64,000 nucleotides of DNA, taken from the NCBI RefSeq assembly GCF_019355555.1, contig NZ_CP072145.1, positions 124,001 to 188,000 of the forward strand, in the 5' to 3' direction. The notes beneath the pieces were generated by a model. It was not told the origin of the DNA. It saw nothing but the letters and a program-made list of their open reading frames with translations, and did no database searches. Positions 38,404 to 48,331 of the stretch are shown piece after piece; the first letter of the stretch is position 1; each line of letters opens with the position of its first letter. A program made the position numbers and the translations under genes. This stretch comes from Rhizobium sp. L51/94. Its GTDB lineage: Bacteria; Pseudomonadota; Alphaproteobacteria; Rhizobiales; Rhizobiaceae.

Positions 38404-40062
38404 ATGGAAACCGGCTCGGGAAATCACCGTGATCATGCTGCAGCCCTGGAAGCAGAGCTAGCGATTGCGCGGTCGGAACGGGCTACTGCTTTGGCCGAAT
38501 TGGCTGTTGCCAAGGCCAAGGAGGCCGACGATCAGGCCATCATTCTTCGCCAGAAAGTCTATATCGAAAAGCTGCAACGGGAACTGCGCGGTCAGAAGTC
38601 GGAACGGACAGCGCGGCTGATCGCGCAGATGGAGCTGATGCTTGAGGACGCCGAAGCGGCGGCGACTGAAGATGAGCTTGCCGCCGAAATGGCCGTTGCC
38701 GCAGCTGCTGCGATTGCGGTCACCGGCTTTACGCGCAAGCGGCCCGTCAAGAAGCCTTTCCCGGAATATCTTCCGCGTGAGCGTGTCGTGGTGCCTGGTC
38801 CGGTTGCCTGCAGCTGCTGTGGCGGTGAACGGCTTCGCAAGCTCGGCGAAGACATCACCGAAACGATGGAGAGCGTACCGCGTAGCTGGAAGGTCATTCA
38901 GACGGTGCGGGAAAAGTTCACCTGCCGTGACTGCGAGAAGATCAGCCAGGCACCTGCACCCTTCCATGTCATACCGAGAGGATGGGCGGGTCCGAGCCTT
39001 TTGGCGATGATGCTCTGCGACAAGTTCGGCCAGCACATTCCCCTCAATCGCCAGGTCGAACGTTTTGCCCTGGAAGGTGTGCCAGTCAGTCTGTCGACAG
39101 CAGCAGACGCGATTGGCGCGTGCTGCCAGGTCCTTGACCCGCTTGTGAGGCGGATTGAAAGCCATACGTTCGCGTCTGAACGGATCCACGGTGATGACAC
39201 GACCGTGCCGGTTCTCGCTCTCGGCAAGACCGTCACCGGTCGGATATGGAGCTACGTCAAGGACGATGCTCCGTTTGGCGGAACGGCGCCTCCGTCGGCG
39301 ATGTTCTATTATTCCCGGGACCGGGCCGGCGAACATCCACAGGCGCATCTGGCCAATTATAGCGGCCTCCTTCAGGCGGATGCCTATACGGGCTATGGCC
39401 AGCTCTATCTTCCTGATCGAAGTCCGGGCCCGATTCATGAGGCGGCGTGTTGGGCGCATGCCAGGCGACCATTCTTTGCGCAAGCCGATTTGGAGGCAAA
39501 CGCGCGCCGAAAAGCGCAGGGTAAAAATGCCGCCGTCATCTCGCCGGTCGCCTTGAACATGGTGCAGCGGATCGACGCACTGTTCGAAATCGAGCGCCAT
39601 ATCAATGGCCGTACGGCCGATGAGAGAAAAGCAATCCGCCAGCAGTTGTCAAAACCGCTGATCGACGACGTGGAGATATGGATACGCGAACATCGCGCTA
39701 GGTTACCGCGCGACAATGACTTGGCAAAGGCGTTTGACTACATGCTGAACCGCTGGGAATCGTTCACCCGTTTCCTCGACGACGGGCGCATTTGCCTGTC
39801 GAACAATTGTGCGGAGCGATCTCTGCGCGGTGTGGCACTCGGACGGAAAGCCTGGCTATTTGCCGGTTCCGATCGAGGGGGCCAGCGGGCGGCGGCCATG
39901 TACAGCCTGATCGTCACCGCGAAAATGAATCGCATTGACCCACAGGCCTGGCTTGCCGATGTCCTTGCCCGCATCGCCGACCATCCAGTCAGCCGTCTTG
40001 ATGAGCTTCTCCCCTGGAATTGGCGGGAAACCACAACATCGCCACTGAGGCAGGCGGCCTGA
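38404..40062 (+). CDS. tnpC: IS66 transposase TnpC
   Basis: 552 aa. N-terminal helix, zinc finger CSCCGGERLRKLG ... FTCRDCEKISQ, catalytic stretch ERIHGDDTTVPVLA, LLQADAYTGYGQL, EAACWAHARRPFFAQAD, and GRICLSNNCAERSLRGVALG. Intact. Its stop shares a base with the ATG of the passenger gene. Confidence 0.94.
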   Translation: METGSGNHRDHAAALEAELAIARSERATALAELAVAKAKEADDQAIILRQKVYIEKLQRELRGQKSERTARLIAQMELMLEDAEAAATEDELAAEMAVAAAAAIAVTGFTRKRPVKKPFPEYLPRERVVVPGPVACSCCGGERLRKLGEDITETMESVPRSWKVIQTVREKFTCRDCEKISQAPAPFHVIPRGWAGPSLLAMMLCDKFGQHIPLNRQVERFALEGVPVSLSTAADAIGACCQVLDPLVRRIESHTFASERIHGDDTTVPVLALGKTVTGRIWSYVKDDAPFGGTAPPSAMFYYSRDRAGEHPQAHLANYSGLLQADAYTGYGQLYLPDRSPGPIHEAACWAHARRPFFAQADLEANARRKAQGKNAAVISPVALNMVQRIDALFEIERHINGRTADERKAIRQQLSKPLIDDVEIWIREHRARLPRDNDLAKAFDYMLNRWESFTRFLDDGRICLSNNCAERSLRGVALGRKAWLFAGSDRGGQRAAAMYSLIVTAKMNRIDPQAWLADVLARIADHPVSRLDELLPWNWRETTTSPLRQAA

Positions 40063-40646
40063 TGGCAGGTCCTCTCGTTCGCTTAAAGATCATGCTCGAT
40101 GACGTTGATCCCTTGGTGATGCGGCGCGTTGTCGTCCCATTCCGCATTCGGCTTGACCGGCTTCATGAGGTTCTTCAGGAGGCTTTCGGCTGGACGAACA
40201 GCCATCTGTATGAGTTCAGGATCCGTGACATCGGGTTCGGCGTGCCTGATGGCGGCTTTGATGGTCCCATCGATGCACGCAAAGAAACGCTTCTTGCTGC
40301 CATAGAAGATATCGGCGCGAAATCATTCAAGTATCTCTATGACTTCGGCGACGGCTGGACGCACACCGTGAAAATCGAAAAGGTTTTACCGGCGACCGCC
40401 GGCTTCGACGATCCCTTCCTGCTTGACGTTGTCGGACGATGTCCACCGGAGGATGTCGGCGGTCCGTGGGGTTATGAAGAGTTCCGCGAGGCCATTACGG
40501 ACACCAACCATGAGCGTCACCACGAACTTGTGGAATGGTGGAGCGATGCGCACTACGATCCTGGCGATGTCGACGCCGCCAATCTCCGCAAAAACGTAGA
40601 GGCTTTAGCTGCAAAGTGGAAGCGCCGATCGCGAAAGAAAAGCTGA
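40062..40646 (+). CDS. pRiA4b ORF-3-like passenger protein of IS66
   Basis: 194 aa; the ATG overlaps the tnpC stop (TGATG), so it is translated with the transposase. LDDVDPLVMRRVVVPFRIRL, AFGWTNSHLYEFRI, YLYDFGDGWTHTVKIEKVLP and GRCPPEDVGGPWGYEEFREA are the conserved blocks of the family named after pRiA4b ORF-3 (PF07929 as remembered), commonly carried by IS66-type elements. Function unknown. It ends 26 bp inside the right end of the element. Confidence 0.9.
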   Translation: MAGPLVRLKIMLDDVDPLVMRRVVVPFRIRLDRLHEVLQEAFGWTNSHLYEFRIRDIGFGVPDGGFDGPIDARKETLLAAIEDIGAKSFKYLYDFGDGWTHTVKIEKVLPATAGFDDPFLLDVVGRCPPEDVGGPWGYEEFREAITDTNHERHHELVEWWSDAHYDPGDVDAANLRKNVEALAAKWKRRSRKKS

Positions 40647-40680
40647 ACCTGCGGTCCTCGGCGAATGCTTACCGAAGATC

Positions 40681-40964
40681 GAGAAGGGAAAGCTTGGTCA
40701 ACGGTTGAGGTCGACTATTGTCGACACACGCTTGACGATCAGCCGATCAGCGACGGGTCTCAATCTACATTTTAGCTACAGTTGCCCGGGTGACAGGACG
40801 GTGCCGCAATGACTATCCCCATCGAGACGGCCGCTCTTCGGAGCACGTTTGAGCACGCGGTAATCAATCTCACTTTCAGTGGAGATGAAATTTGCATAAT
40901 TGATGATAAATAGCGTGTTAGAGAGCGGAATCTCATCTAAAGAATATTTGAAAAAATCTCGATG
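40681..40964. other. Stretch without a supported gene
   Basis: About 285 bp between the IS66 target duplication and the second candidate effector's stop. No recognised feature. Confidence 0.5.
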
Positions 40965-42626
40965 TTAACGTTCGATAGAATCGTCACGCTTTCGTTTTGA
41001 AAGCGCATCGCGTGGCGTCTCCCTTATGTTTGACAAGTCCGATCCGGTGGCGCGGTTCCGCTGCCCAGTTTCATGCCTAAAGAAAGGACTAGGATCGGAG
41101 ATCGATGACCTACGCGCATCCGAACGTCTTTTATCGTTAGCCAGCGATTTCGTCCCCGTTGGTTTGAATGTGAGTTTGGTCTGGCCAGCCGCACATCCCG
41201 CCCTCTCGATTCCTCGACGAACAGCCGATATTTGAGGCTTTTTCAATCCGGTAGATTTATCTGCTTTACTCGCTCCCGCCACCACCAAGTGCCGCTGGGG
41301 CACTGTGAGAAGCCGGCACGTCCATGCTTCATGAAAATCGTGCAGATCGCGCACAAGATCGTTGAATTGGTCAGGACTGTTTGTCTTAAGCGTGTGTAGC
41401 TGGCCGCTGCCGACAAACGCCGCGAGTTCCGGGCGATCATTTATATCCACCATCCCCGGAGCCAACCAGAAGTCTCTGTTGTCGGAGACGGTTTTAAGAA
41501 AACAAATACGGCTGTAGAAGTTACCGCGGCTAGGAGGAATAACTGCATCAAGGGATTTTGCGACGTGACCTGCCATTTCTGCTGCAATGGGATTTGTCCT
41601 TGCTCGATGCGGGTTGTCATAGAGGACGGCCGCAAGCATGTGGTATGCTAGATACGGGTGAGGTTGATAGGATATTGGGCGGTGGGCTGCTTCTGTGGCC
41701 CCATTTGCAGCATAGGAAGAATCCGAGCTGAAACGGTATTGCGCTATTAAACGAGCAATATCTTTAACTTCGTCGGGCGCAAGTTTGCGCACATTCTTAT
41801 TATCAGCTAGCTGCAGCAGCTTTTGCCGTTCTGGATGAATTATTTTCTCTACGGCGTCCGTCACTTCCTTCATGCGATAATGAAATTGATTTGGAATGAA
41901 ATCCCGGGTTTCAGCACCGCGCGTCTCGGCAATGGTCCTTTGCCTCTTGAGCCAATTCTGAATAGAACTGGAATGCGTTACGATCTCATCAATGACCCGC
42001 TGACGCACCTCATTGTAGCTGGCACCATCTGGGATTATCGTGTCGAGGAGCTTGTTAATTTCACGCAGGTCGGCGTTATACCGATCTCTGTGTTTGATAT
42101 TACCACTAGTGTAAACGGAGGTGTGCTTTTCCGGTAATCTGAGATCAGCGCGATGCCCAACAACAGCAGTCTCAGGGAATTCGACGGGGCTGACCCAGTG
42201 TGGAATCTGTCCGTGTCGCTGCAGGTACTCCGACAGATGACCGATCGTAGCTGCCTGGACTGGATTGGCAAAGCGCGGTTTCATTGAGTCGATGGTGCGG
42301 ATGACTTCATCTACTTTCGCCGCATTGTTTATCGTCGCCAAATCGGAAGTACCGATTATTCCGGCGTCGCTGATGAGCCGCAAGGTGCCCAAGCGCTGTC
42401 TGTTGAACTGCGGCAGGGCAGGAATGGAGCGGCTCAGGATCGCGTCCACTTGGCGGCCGAGCGAACCGGCGTCTGATTGTAAATTTTCTGTCCTTGAGCC
42501 AGAGGGCGGTGGACCATTTAATCTACCACCTGCATAGGCAGGAATTCTGCTGCGGATGGAGTCCGTCAGATATGTAATCGCTGATGCTTCCAGCTCGGAC
42601 TTGCGCACGGTGCATATCCACTGCAA
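40965..42626 (-). CDS. Second candidate VirB/D4 T4SS effector, family unknown
   Basis: 553 aa if the TTG at 42626 is the start; no ATG lies near, and a GTG at 42608 is another option, so the N terminus may be truncated. No signal peptide or membrane segment. The last ~100 residues are basic and disordered-looking with nuclear-localisation-like KRKR and clustered charges; the end RDALSKRKRDDSIER gives R-x5-R-x-R-x5-R, close to the Arg-rich C-terminal transport signal of VirF/VirE-type substrates. The central part (e.g. PHPYLAYHMLAAVLYDNPHR) is unfamiliar. An IS66 end sits 95 bp upstream and may have removed the native promoter. Confidence 0.6.
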   Translation of the reverse strand: MQWICTVRKSELEASAITYLTDSIRSRIPAYAGGRLNGPPPSGSRTENLQSDAGSLGRQVDAILSRSIPALPQFNRQRLGTLRLISDAGIIGTSDLATINNAAKVDEVIRTIDSMKPRFANPVQAATIGHLSEYLQRHGQIPHWVSPVEFPETAVVGHRADLRLPEKHTSVYTSGNIKHRDRYNADLREINKLLDTIIPDGASYNEVRQRVIDEIVTHSSSIQNWLKRQRTIAETRGAETRDFIPNQFHYRMKEVTDAVEKIIHPERQKLLQLADNKNVRKLAPDEVKDIARLIAQYRFSSDSSYAANGATEAAHRPISYQPHPYLAYHMLAAVLYDNPHRARTNPIAAEMAGHVAKSLDAVIPPSRGNFYSRICFLKTVSDNRDFWLAPGMVDINDRPELAAFVGSGQLHTLKTNSPDQFNDLVRDLHDFHEAWTCRLLTVPQRHLVVAGASKADKSTGLKKPQISAVRRGIERAGCAAGQTKLTFKPTGTKSLANDKRRSDARRSSISDPSPFFRHETGQRNRATGSDLSNIRETPRDALSKRKRDDSIER

Positions 42627-44041
42627 AGAGGTTCTATTCCGTCGATTTTGCGCCTTTCATCGCATTAGGCAATCCCAACGATTGAGCGTTCATCACAAAA
42701 ATCAATTCATCTGTAATACAGTAAGCGGTATGCGGCGTCCACGCCCCATTGATTTTTCAGTTGCAGCGGCTTGATGGTATTGCCTTTGGGTCCGGATGTG
42801 AGCTCACCGACGAGTATCTGACGAGCTCATTGTGAGGACTTGATGCGGGCGGCATAGGCCCAAGGCATTAGGGCATCGATGTCTTTGGCGAGGTGGCCGT
42901 TTGCGAGGCGGGTGAAGAGGTCGCACAGATAGGCGTAAGGCTCAATTCCATTCATTTTACATGTGCCGATCAAGCTGGCAAACCGGGCCCAATTTCGGCC
43001 CCCTTCATCGTGGCCGGCGAAGAGCGCATTGCGGCGGTTCATGGCCGGGCGACGGATCGCGTTTTCCACCAGGTTGGAGTCAATATCGACATGGCCGTCG
43101 TCTAAGAACAATCTGAAGCCGTCTTGCCGCGTCAGCATGTATGCCAAGGCTTTTCCAAGATCTGACTTGCGTGAGACACGTGCAGCCTGAGCCGCGATCC
43201 ATATGAAGAACTTGTCCACCAGCGGGAGCGACAACTCCTGTCGGACTGCCCGACGATGTTCGGGCTCATTGCCTCGAATACTGTCTTCGATCTTGTAGAG
43301 CGCGGCGATGCGAATGAGCGCCTCATCAACGATGGGTGATCCGCTCTTCGGCGTGGCCTTGATCAGCTTTCTGCGCCCGTGTGCCCAACTTGCGTCAGGC
43401 AAGCCCCGGAACGGGGGATGAACAAGAAAGGAGGTGAGAGTCGAGTAGAAACCGTTCGTAGCGATCCAGCGGGTTCAACGCCCGTCCGGCAAAGGCGCAG
43501 CCCGTCAGCCGGAAGCGAGTCTTGCATGGGTGCCGGCAACGACATTCGTGAAGCGTAGACAGCGGGTGATAAAGCGGCGGGGTAAGCCCCGATATCATGA
43601 TCTTGATGACGCCTTCGGAGTGTTGGGACCGGGGGCAGCACCCGACCTGCCGATATTGGCGAGGCAATCGGGGTCGTCCGGGGTCTTGGGCCGTCGCAAA
43701 GTCACGGGATGGATTGCCGGGGAACCTGAGAGATCCCACTCACGCCCAAGGAAGCAATGCCGGAAACGGGGAGCCGGCTGACGTAAAAAGACCCCTGGCC
43801 CTACGACAGCCCTGCATGTCGGAGGGAGCGCGTTGACGGACACAAACAAGCAGGGCCGTATGGAACCCTGAAGGCGAAGCAATAAGCTGATGGGTAAGCG
43901 TGAGCGGGAAGTCGTAGCACCCTCATAGTACCAATGAGCGCGGGGAACCGTGTCCGGCGGGACCCGAAGGAGGAAAGGAGGGTGTCACGGAACCAGAACC
44001 ACTGACAGGAAACAACGGAGGGGACCCTGAGCCCTACAAAC

Positions 44042-45337
44042 GTGTACACAAAACGGCAGTGGATAGCCGAACAGGCGAGGAAGCACCCGGAGAGGGTGTT
44101 CACATCCTTGCACCATCTGATTGACCTCGATTGGATGTTCGAGGCGTGGGCTCTGACGCGCAAGGATGGCGCGGCGGGCATCGACGGGCGCACGGCTGAC
44201 GACTATGAGAAAGATCTCAAGGCAAATCTTGAAAGCCTCCGGATCCGGATGATGTCGGGCAGCTACTACGCGCCACCGGTGCGACGCCACTACATCCCCA
44301 AAGCCGATGGGTCCCGGCGACCTCTGGGCATCCCAACGTTCGAGGATAAGGTGGCGCAACGGGCAATCGTTATGCTGCTGGAGCCGATCTACGAGGAGGA
44401 CTTTTTGGACTGCTCGTTCGGGTTCCGGCCGGAACGGTCGGCACATGATGCCATCCGCTCATTGCGCGATGGCATCATGGACACCGGTCAGCGATGGGTG
44501 ATCGACGCAGATATTTCGAAGTATTTCGACAGCATCGATCATGGGCATTTACGCAGGTTCCTCGACCTGAGGATCAGAGACGGCGTCATCAGACGCATGA
44601 TTGACAAGTGGTTGAACGCAGGGGTGTTGGAGCAAGGCACCCTGAGCCGACCGGTAGCTGGAACGCCACAAGGCGGAGTGATCAGCCCGCTTCTTGCGAA
44701 CATCTTCCTGCACTATGTGCTGGATAAGTGGTTCGCAGAAGTGGCGAAGCCCCGCCTAAAGCGGAGGTGCCAGATGGTGCGGTACGCTGACGACTTCGTC
44801 ATGAGCTTCGAGGATCACTTGGACGGTCGGCGCATGCTGGCCGTACTGGGCAAGCGTTTCGAGCGGTATGGGCTTCGGCTACATCCTGACAAGACGCGCT
44901 ATGTGGACTTCCGTTTCCGGCGCCCTCATGGGCAGCATCCGGCAACTAGTGCCACCAGTTTCAATTTTCTCGGCTTCACCCATGTCTGGGGCCAGTCGCG
45001 GAGAGGCAAGCCGGTGGTGCGGCAGGTCACGGCCAAGGATCGGTTTGCGCGGGCCTTACGGGCAGCCAGGGAATGGTGCATCAAGCATCTGCACCTGTCG
45101 CTCACGGTTCAGCATCGACACCTGACCCGAATGATGCAAGGCCACTACGCCTACTACGGGATCACGGGCAACGGACGACGTCTGACGTGGTATCACCATC
45201 AGGTCGAGCGTATCTGGAAAAGCGGGCTCTCGCGCCGCAGCCGATCTGGGAAGCCGAACTGGAATCGGATGGCCCAGGTCCTTGACAGATTTCCCCTGCC
45301 GCCAACCCGGATCGTCCATCAATGGAGCCGTACCTGA
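44042..45337 (+). CDS. ltrA: Group II intron reverse transcriptase/maturase
   Basis: 431 aa from a GTG at 44042. RT motifs: DGAAGIDGRTADDYEKDL, PIPKADGSRRPLGIP-like block (YIPKADGSRRPLGIPTFEDK), DADISKYFDSIDH, GTPQGGVISPLLANIFLHYV, catalytic YADD (RYADDFVMSF), and a thumb/maturase X region ending in WNRMAQVLDRFPLPP. No HNH endonuclease domain was noticed, so it likely uses DNA nicks at replication forks. It helps the intron RNA fold and copies it into DNA. Intact. Confidence 0.94.
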   Translation: MYTKRQWIAEQARKHPERVFTSLHHLIDLDWMFEAWALTRKDGAAGIDGRTADDYEKDLKANLESLRIRMMSGSYYAPPVRRHYIPKADGSRRPLGIPTFEDKVAQRAIVMLLEPIYEEDFLDCSFGFRPERSAHDAIRSLRDGIMDTGQRWVIDADISKYFDSIDHGHLRRFLDLRIRDGVIRRMIDKWLNAGVLEQGTLSRPVAGTPQGGVISPLLANIFLHYVLDKWFAEVAKPRLKRRCQMVRYADDFVMSFEDHLDGRRMLAVLGKRFERYGLRLHPDKTRYVDFRFRRPHGQHPATSATSFNFLGFTHVWGQSRRGKPVVRQVTAKDRFARALRAAREWCIKHLHLSLTVQHRHLTRMMQGHYAYYGITGNGRRLTWYHHQVERIWKSGLSRRSRSGKPNWNRMAQVLDRFPLPPTRIVHQWSRT

Positions 45338-45354
45338 GCGAAACTGGACCGTGA

Positions 45355-45388
45355 GGAACCGGATGCGGGAAATCTGCACGTCCGGATC
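45355..45388 (+). ncRNA. Group II intron domain V
   Basis: A 34-base hairpin: AACCGGATGCGGGAAATCTG pairs with CACGTCCGGATC around a GGAAAT loop, with the bulged AC typical of the catalytic domain V. A domain VI-like stem (GGGGCGGGGCTC / GACCCCGCC) follows before the intron end. Confidence 0.75.
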
Positions 45389-45571
45389 TGTGAGGGGCGG
45401 GGCTCGGTAACGACCCCGCCTACTCGGCAGAAAGCCAGTTTCAAGGGATCGCCGCCCACACGCTCCGACGTGGCAAGGTGAGAGTAACCACCGTAGGCGG
45501 TGGAGTGGACGCCCCCCGACGGCATCAAATGTGCCATAGTGCGGGTGCTTAGACCTACAAGGAGGACGTCC

Positions 45572-46597
45572 ATGAATGAGATTAGCATCATCGGCCTGGA
45601 TCTGGCAAAGAACGTGTTCCAGATCCACGGCTCAGGTTCCGACGGGAGCGTCGCTCTTCGTAAGAAGCTGAACCGTGGAAGATTGCTTGAGTTCTTTGCC
45701 CAGCTTCCCATCTGTGTTGTCGCAATGGAAGCCTGCGCCAGCGCCCATTATTGGGGACGAGAAATCGGCAAATTCGGTCATGAGATTAGACTGATCAACC
45801 CGTCTTACGTGAAGCCCTTCGTCAAACGCCAAAAGAATGATGCCGCCGACGCCGAAGCTATCGCAGAGGCGGCTTCGCGACCGACGATGCGGTTCGTGAG
45901 CGTCAAAAGTGCCGAGAAGCAGGCTTCATCCATGGCGTTCAAGGTTCGCGACCTGTTGGTCCGACAGCGGACGCAGACGATAAATGCGTTACGCGGACAT
46001 CTTATGGAATATGGCCTGATCATTCCTCAGGGCATCAAGCACATTCCCCTCCTACATGAGCAGATCACAACGAATTCCGATCTGCCTGAGGTTGCGCGGG
46101 TACTTTGCAAAGGTTTGTTGGAACAAGTGGTGTTCCTCTCCGAACAGATCGCCGTCCTGGAAAAGGAGCTCCGCACACGCGCCCGGCAGGATGAACTTGC
46201 CTCGCGGCTGATGACTATTCCGGGAGTCGGCCCGATTTGCGCCACCGCGATCGAAGCATTGGCACCGGCCGCGGAGACCTTTTCAAGGGGGCGAGATTTT
46301 GCAGCATGGATCGGCCTTACGCCTAAACAAAACTCCTCCGGCGGCAAGGACCGTCTCGGCAAAGTTTCCAAGATGGGGCAGCGCGATCTTCGCCGTCTCC
46401 TCGTTCTCGGAGCAACGGCGGTTGTCCGCTGGGCAAGACGATACGGAGCGCCTGCCGGTTCATGGTTGGCAAGAATGCTTTTGAAGAAGCCGCCGAAGCT
46501 TGTTGCCGTGGCTCTGGCGAATAAATTGGCGCGGACCGCCTGGGCTCTGATGGCTCGCGGCGGCGTCTACCAAGCTCCGGCATCTGGTACTGTCTAG
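45572..46597 (+). CDS. IS110-family transposase (DEDD)
   Basis: 341 aa from the ATG at 45572 (AAGGAGG seven bases before). N-terminal RuvC-like DEDD domain begins IIGLDLAKNVFQIHGSGSDG; NDAADAEAIAEAASRP carries two acidic residues; the C-terminal transposase_20 domain has TIPGVGPICATAIEALAP and RDFAAWIGLTPKQNSSGGKD with the catalytic Ser region. Intact. Confidence 0.93.
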   Translation: MNEISIIGLDLAKNVFQIHGSGSDGSVALRKKLNRGRLLEFFAQLPICVVAMEACASAHYWGREIGKFGHEIRLINPSYVKPFVKRQKNDAADAEAIAEAASRPTMRFVSVKSAEKQASSMAFKVRDLLVRQRTQTINALRGHLMEYGLIIPQGIKHIPLLHEQITTNSDLPEVARVLCKGLLEQVVFLSEQIAVLEKELRTRARQDELASRLMTIPGVGPICATAIEALAPAAETFSRGRDFAAWIGLTPKQNSSGGKDRLGKVSKMGQRDLRRLLVLGATAVVRWARRYGAPAGSWLARMLLKKPPKLVAVALANKLARTAWALMARGGVYQAPASGTV

Positions 46598-46847
46598 GGC
46601 AGAACAGAACCGCGAGACGTCGGGAATGTGGTGAGGTCAACGGAGGATTATGGGCAATCGGTCAGAAGCAGGATCGGAAGAATCATTAGGTCGATGAGTG
46701 CCCAGAGCACGCCTAAGCGAATTGGATCTGATCCACGTATTCCATAAGGGCCCGCGACGTGTTGAAGTCGCTTTACGAGGCCGAACACACGTCAGCACCC
46801 GACCACATGCCCGTACCGAAGAAAGATTTTGCTTGCATTTACCGGGG

Positions 46848-46878
46848 CGTCCACACACGTCCACACACGTCCACACAC
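46848..46878. repeat. Three tandem copies of a 10-bp unit at the IS110 end
   Basis: GTCCACACAC repeated three times, ending at the element/tnpC junction. May be part of the IS110 end or arise from target slippage. Confidence 0.7.
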
Positions 46879-47977
46879 ATCGACCTGGATCGTGCCGTTG
46901 AACCCGTCGAGGATTTCAGCGGCATATTCGCCTTTACGCCCAGGCCGATAATGGAACACCACGCCTGATGGCGCAGAGCCATTCCAGCCGCGGTCGTCAC
47001 GCAGCACGGCCCAGAGATAACCCGTCTTCGTCTTGCCTCGCCCCGGATCAAGAACCGGGGCGGTCGTCTCATCGACATAGAGCCGCGTGCTGTCCCACAG
47101 GAGCTGTTTAGCCATATGGTCGACCACCGGCCGGATTTCGCTGCCCGTGCGCCCCATCCAATCGGCCAGGACCGTGCGGTCTATCGGCACCCCGTGTCGT
47201 GCCATGACCTCGGCCTGCCGGTTGAGCGGCATATGTTCGGAATGCTTGGAGACGGCAATCTCCGCCAGAAGGGCTTCGGTCGGCCAGCTCCCTTCCAGCA
47301 AATGTGCAGGCGCTTTGGCCTGGACAACGCCAGTTCGCCCCTTGGGACATGCGTATTTCGGGCGGATCGTGACGATCACCTCGTAGCGTGCCGGGACCCG
47401 GTCGAGCCGTTCCGTCCGATCCTCGCCGATCCGCACCATGTTGCCGCAACCGCAGGGGCAAACAATGCTCTCGGGCTCGATCACGCGCTCGACCCGAGGC
47501 AGGTGTTCAGGCAGTGCACGGGCCTTACGCTCCTTGCGAGAAACGGCCTTGTCCGGATCGCCAACCTCTCCAGGATTGATTGCGCTGGCTTCGATCTTCT
47601 TCTCGACGGCGGCGATCCGCGCCTGTGTTTCGGCAATCGCCGTTTCAAGGTCTTCCAGTGCCAGTTCCATCTGCCCCGGATCAAGCTTTTCCGATTTCGG
47701 CCCGAACTTCGCGCGCCGATATTCATGAACCTGACCCTCGAGTGTCTCGATCAGCTCCTTCAACTCGGCGATGAACACATCCTTTTCGGCCACAACTGCC
47801 TGCTCGTGCTGACGTGCTGCACGCTCGACCGACAGCTCGAACTGCATCTCCGCGAAGGCTTTGGCGACCTCTGGTGGAAGGTCCGGATACAAGCTGAGAT
47901 CAAAGGATTGCGACATGCCGCTTTATAGCAAAATGGCATCAAAAATCCAAATAAAACAATGCGAGAGCCGCCAGAAT

Positions 47978-48331
47978 TTACCCCGCTGCAGACGGCGCAC
48001 TCACCCGTTGCGCCATCACCCGTCGCCAGTCCAGACCTTCGAACATGGCCTCATACTGACCCCTGGAAAGACGCATCGTTCCATCCTGAACCTTGGGCCA
48101 AGCAAAGCTGCCTTGTTCCAGAATTTTATATATTAACACCATTCCGCTGCCATCCCACACCAGGATCTTCAGACGATCTCCGCGCTTCGACCGGAAGATG
48201 ACCGTAATCCCGGAATGTGGATCGAGCTTCAACTCGGTCTGCACCATCAGAGCCAGCGCCTGATGCCCACAGCGGAAGTCCACCGGACGCGTTGCGATCA
48301 GGATCGGCAGTCGTTGGCCCGCGACAATCAT
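47978..48331 (-). CDS. tnpB: IS66 accessory protein TnpB
   Basis: 117 aa: ILIATRPVDFRCGHQALALM, IFRSKRGDRLKILVWDGSGM, FAWPKVQDGTMRLSRGQYEA. Start overlaps the tnpA stop (ATGA). Belongs to the element at 42.7-48.9 kb. Confidence 0.92.
   Translation of the reverse strand: MIVAGQRLPILIATRPVDFRCGHQALALMVQTELKLDPHSGITVIFRSKRGDRLKILVWDGSGMVLIYKILEQGSFAWPKVQDGTMRLSRGQYEAMFEGLDWRRVMAQRVSAPSAAG

Larger units (their letters stand above)
37544..40672 (+). mobile_element. Complete IS66-family element with passenger gene
   Basis: 3129 bp flanked by the 8-bp duplication CGAAGATC (37536-37543 and 40673-40680), the size typical of IS66. Ends: GTATCGCTCCGGCGTGGACC on the left and, inverted, GTAAGCATTCGCCGAGGACC on the right, matching at about 15 of 20 positions. 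Carries tnpA, tnpB, tnpC and a fourth gene, all open. Confidence 0.92.
43388..45426 (+). mobile_element. Group II intron
   Basis: About 2.04 kb inserted in tnpC between LAFC and WAHGRRK codons. It holds a reverse transcriptase gene, a ~650-base structured 5' part rich in paired GC segments, and domain V/VI-like hairpins at the 3' end. End positions come from restoring the tnpC frame and can slide by a base or two. Antisense to the host gene, so it behaves as a retroelement insertion rather than a spliced intron for tnpC. Confidence 0.87.
45499..46878 (+). mobile_element. IS110-family insertion sequence
   Basis: 1380 bp inserted in the IS66 tnpC between codons VD and AYGG; boundaries come from the restored host frame. 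No inverted repeats or target duplication, as usual for IS110. One transposase and, near the right end, three copies of GTCCACACAC. Confidence 0.85.
42827..47916 (-). pseudogene. tnpC: IS66 transposase TnpC in three pieces
   Basis: N-terminal piece 47916-46879 (MSQSFDLSLYPDLPPEVAKA to GFNGTIQVD), middle piece 45498-45427 (AYGGYSHLATSERVGGDPLK then LAFC), C-terminal piece 43387-42827 (WAHGRRKLIKATPKSGSPIV to the stop). The lengths add to 1671 bases, 557 codons, so the frame is restored exactly by removing the IS110 and the group II intron. The intron is in the opposite orientation to tnpC, so RNA splicing cannot rescue it. Confidence 0.9.

Noticed and set aside
42754..42765. vir-box-like site (10/12) upstream of the second candidate effector
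   Set aside because: It lies inside the end of the IS66 element, so it is not part of the effector's native promoter and is probably chance.
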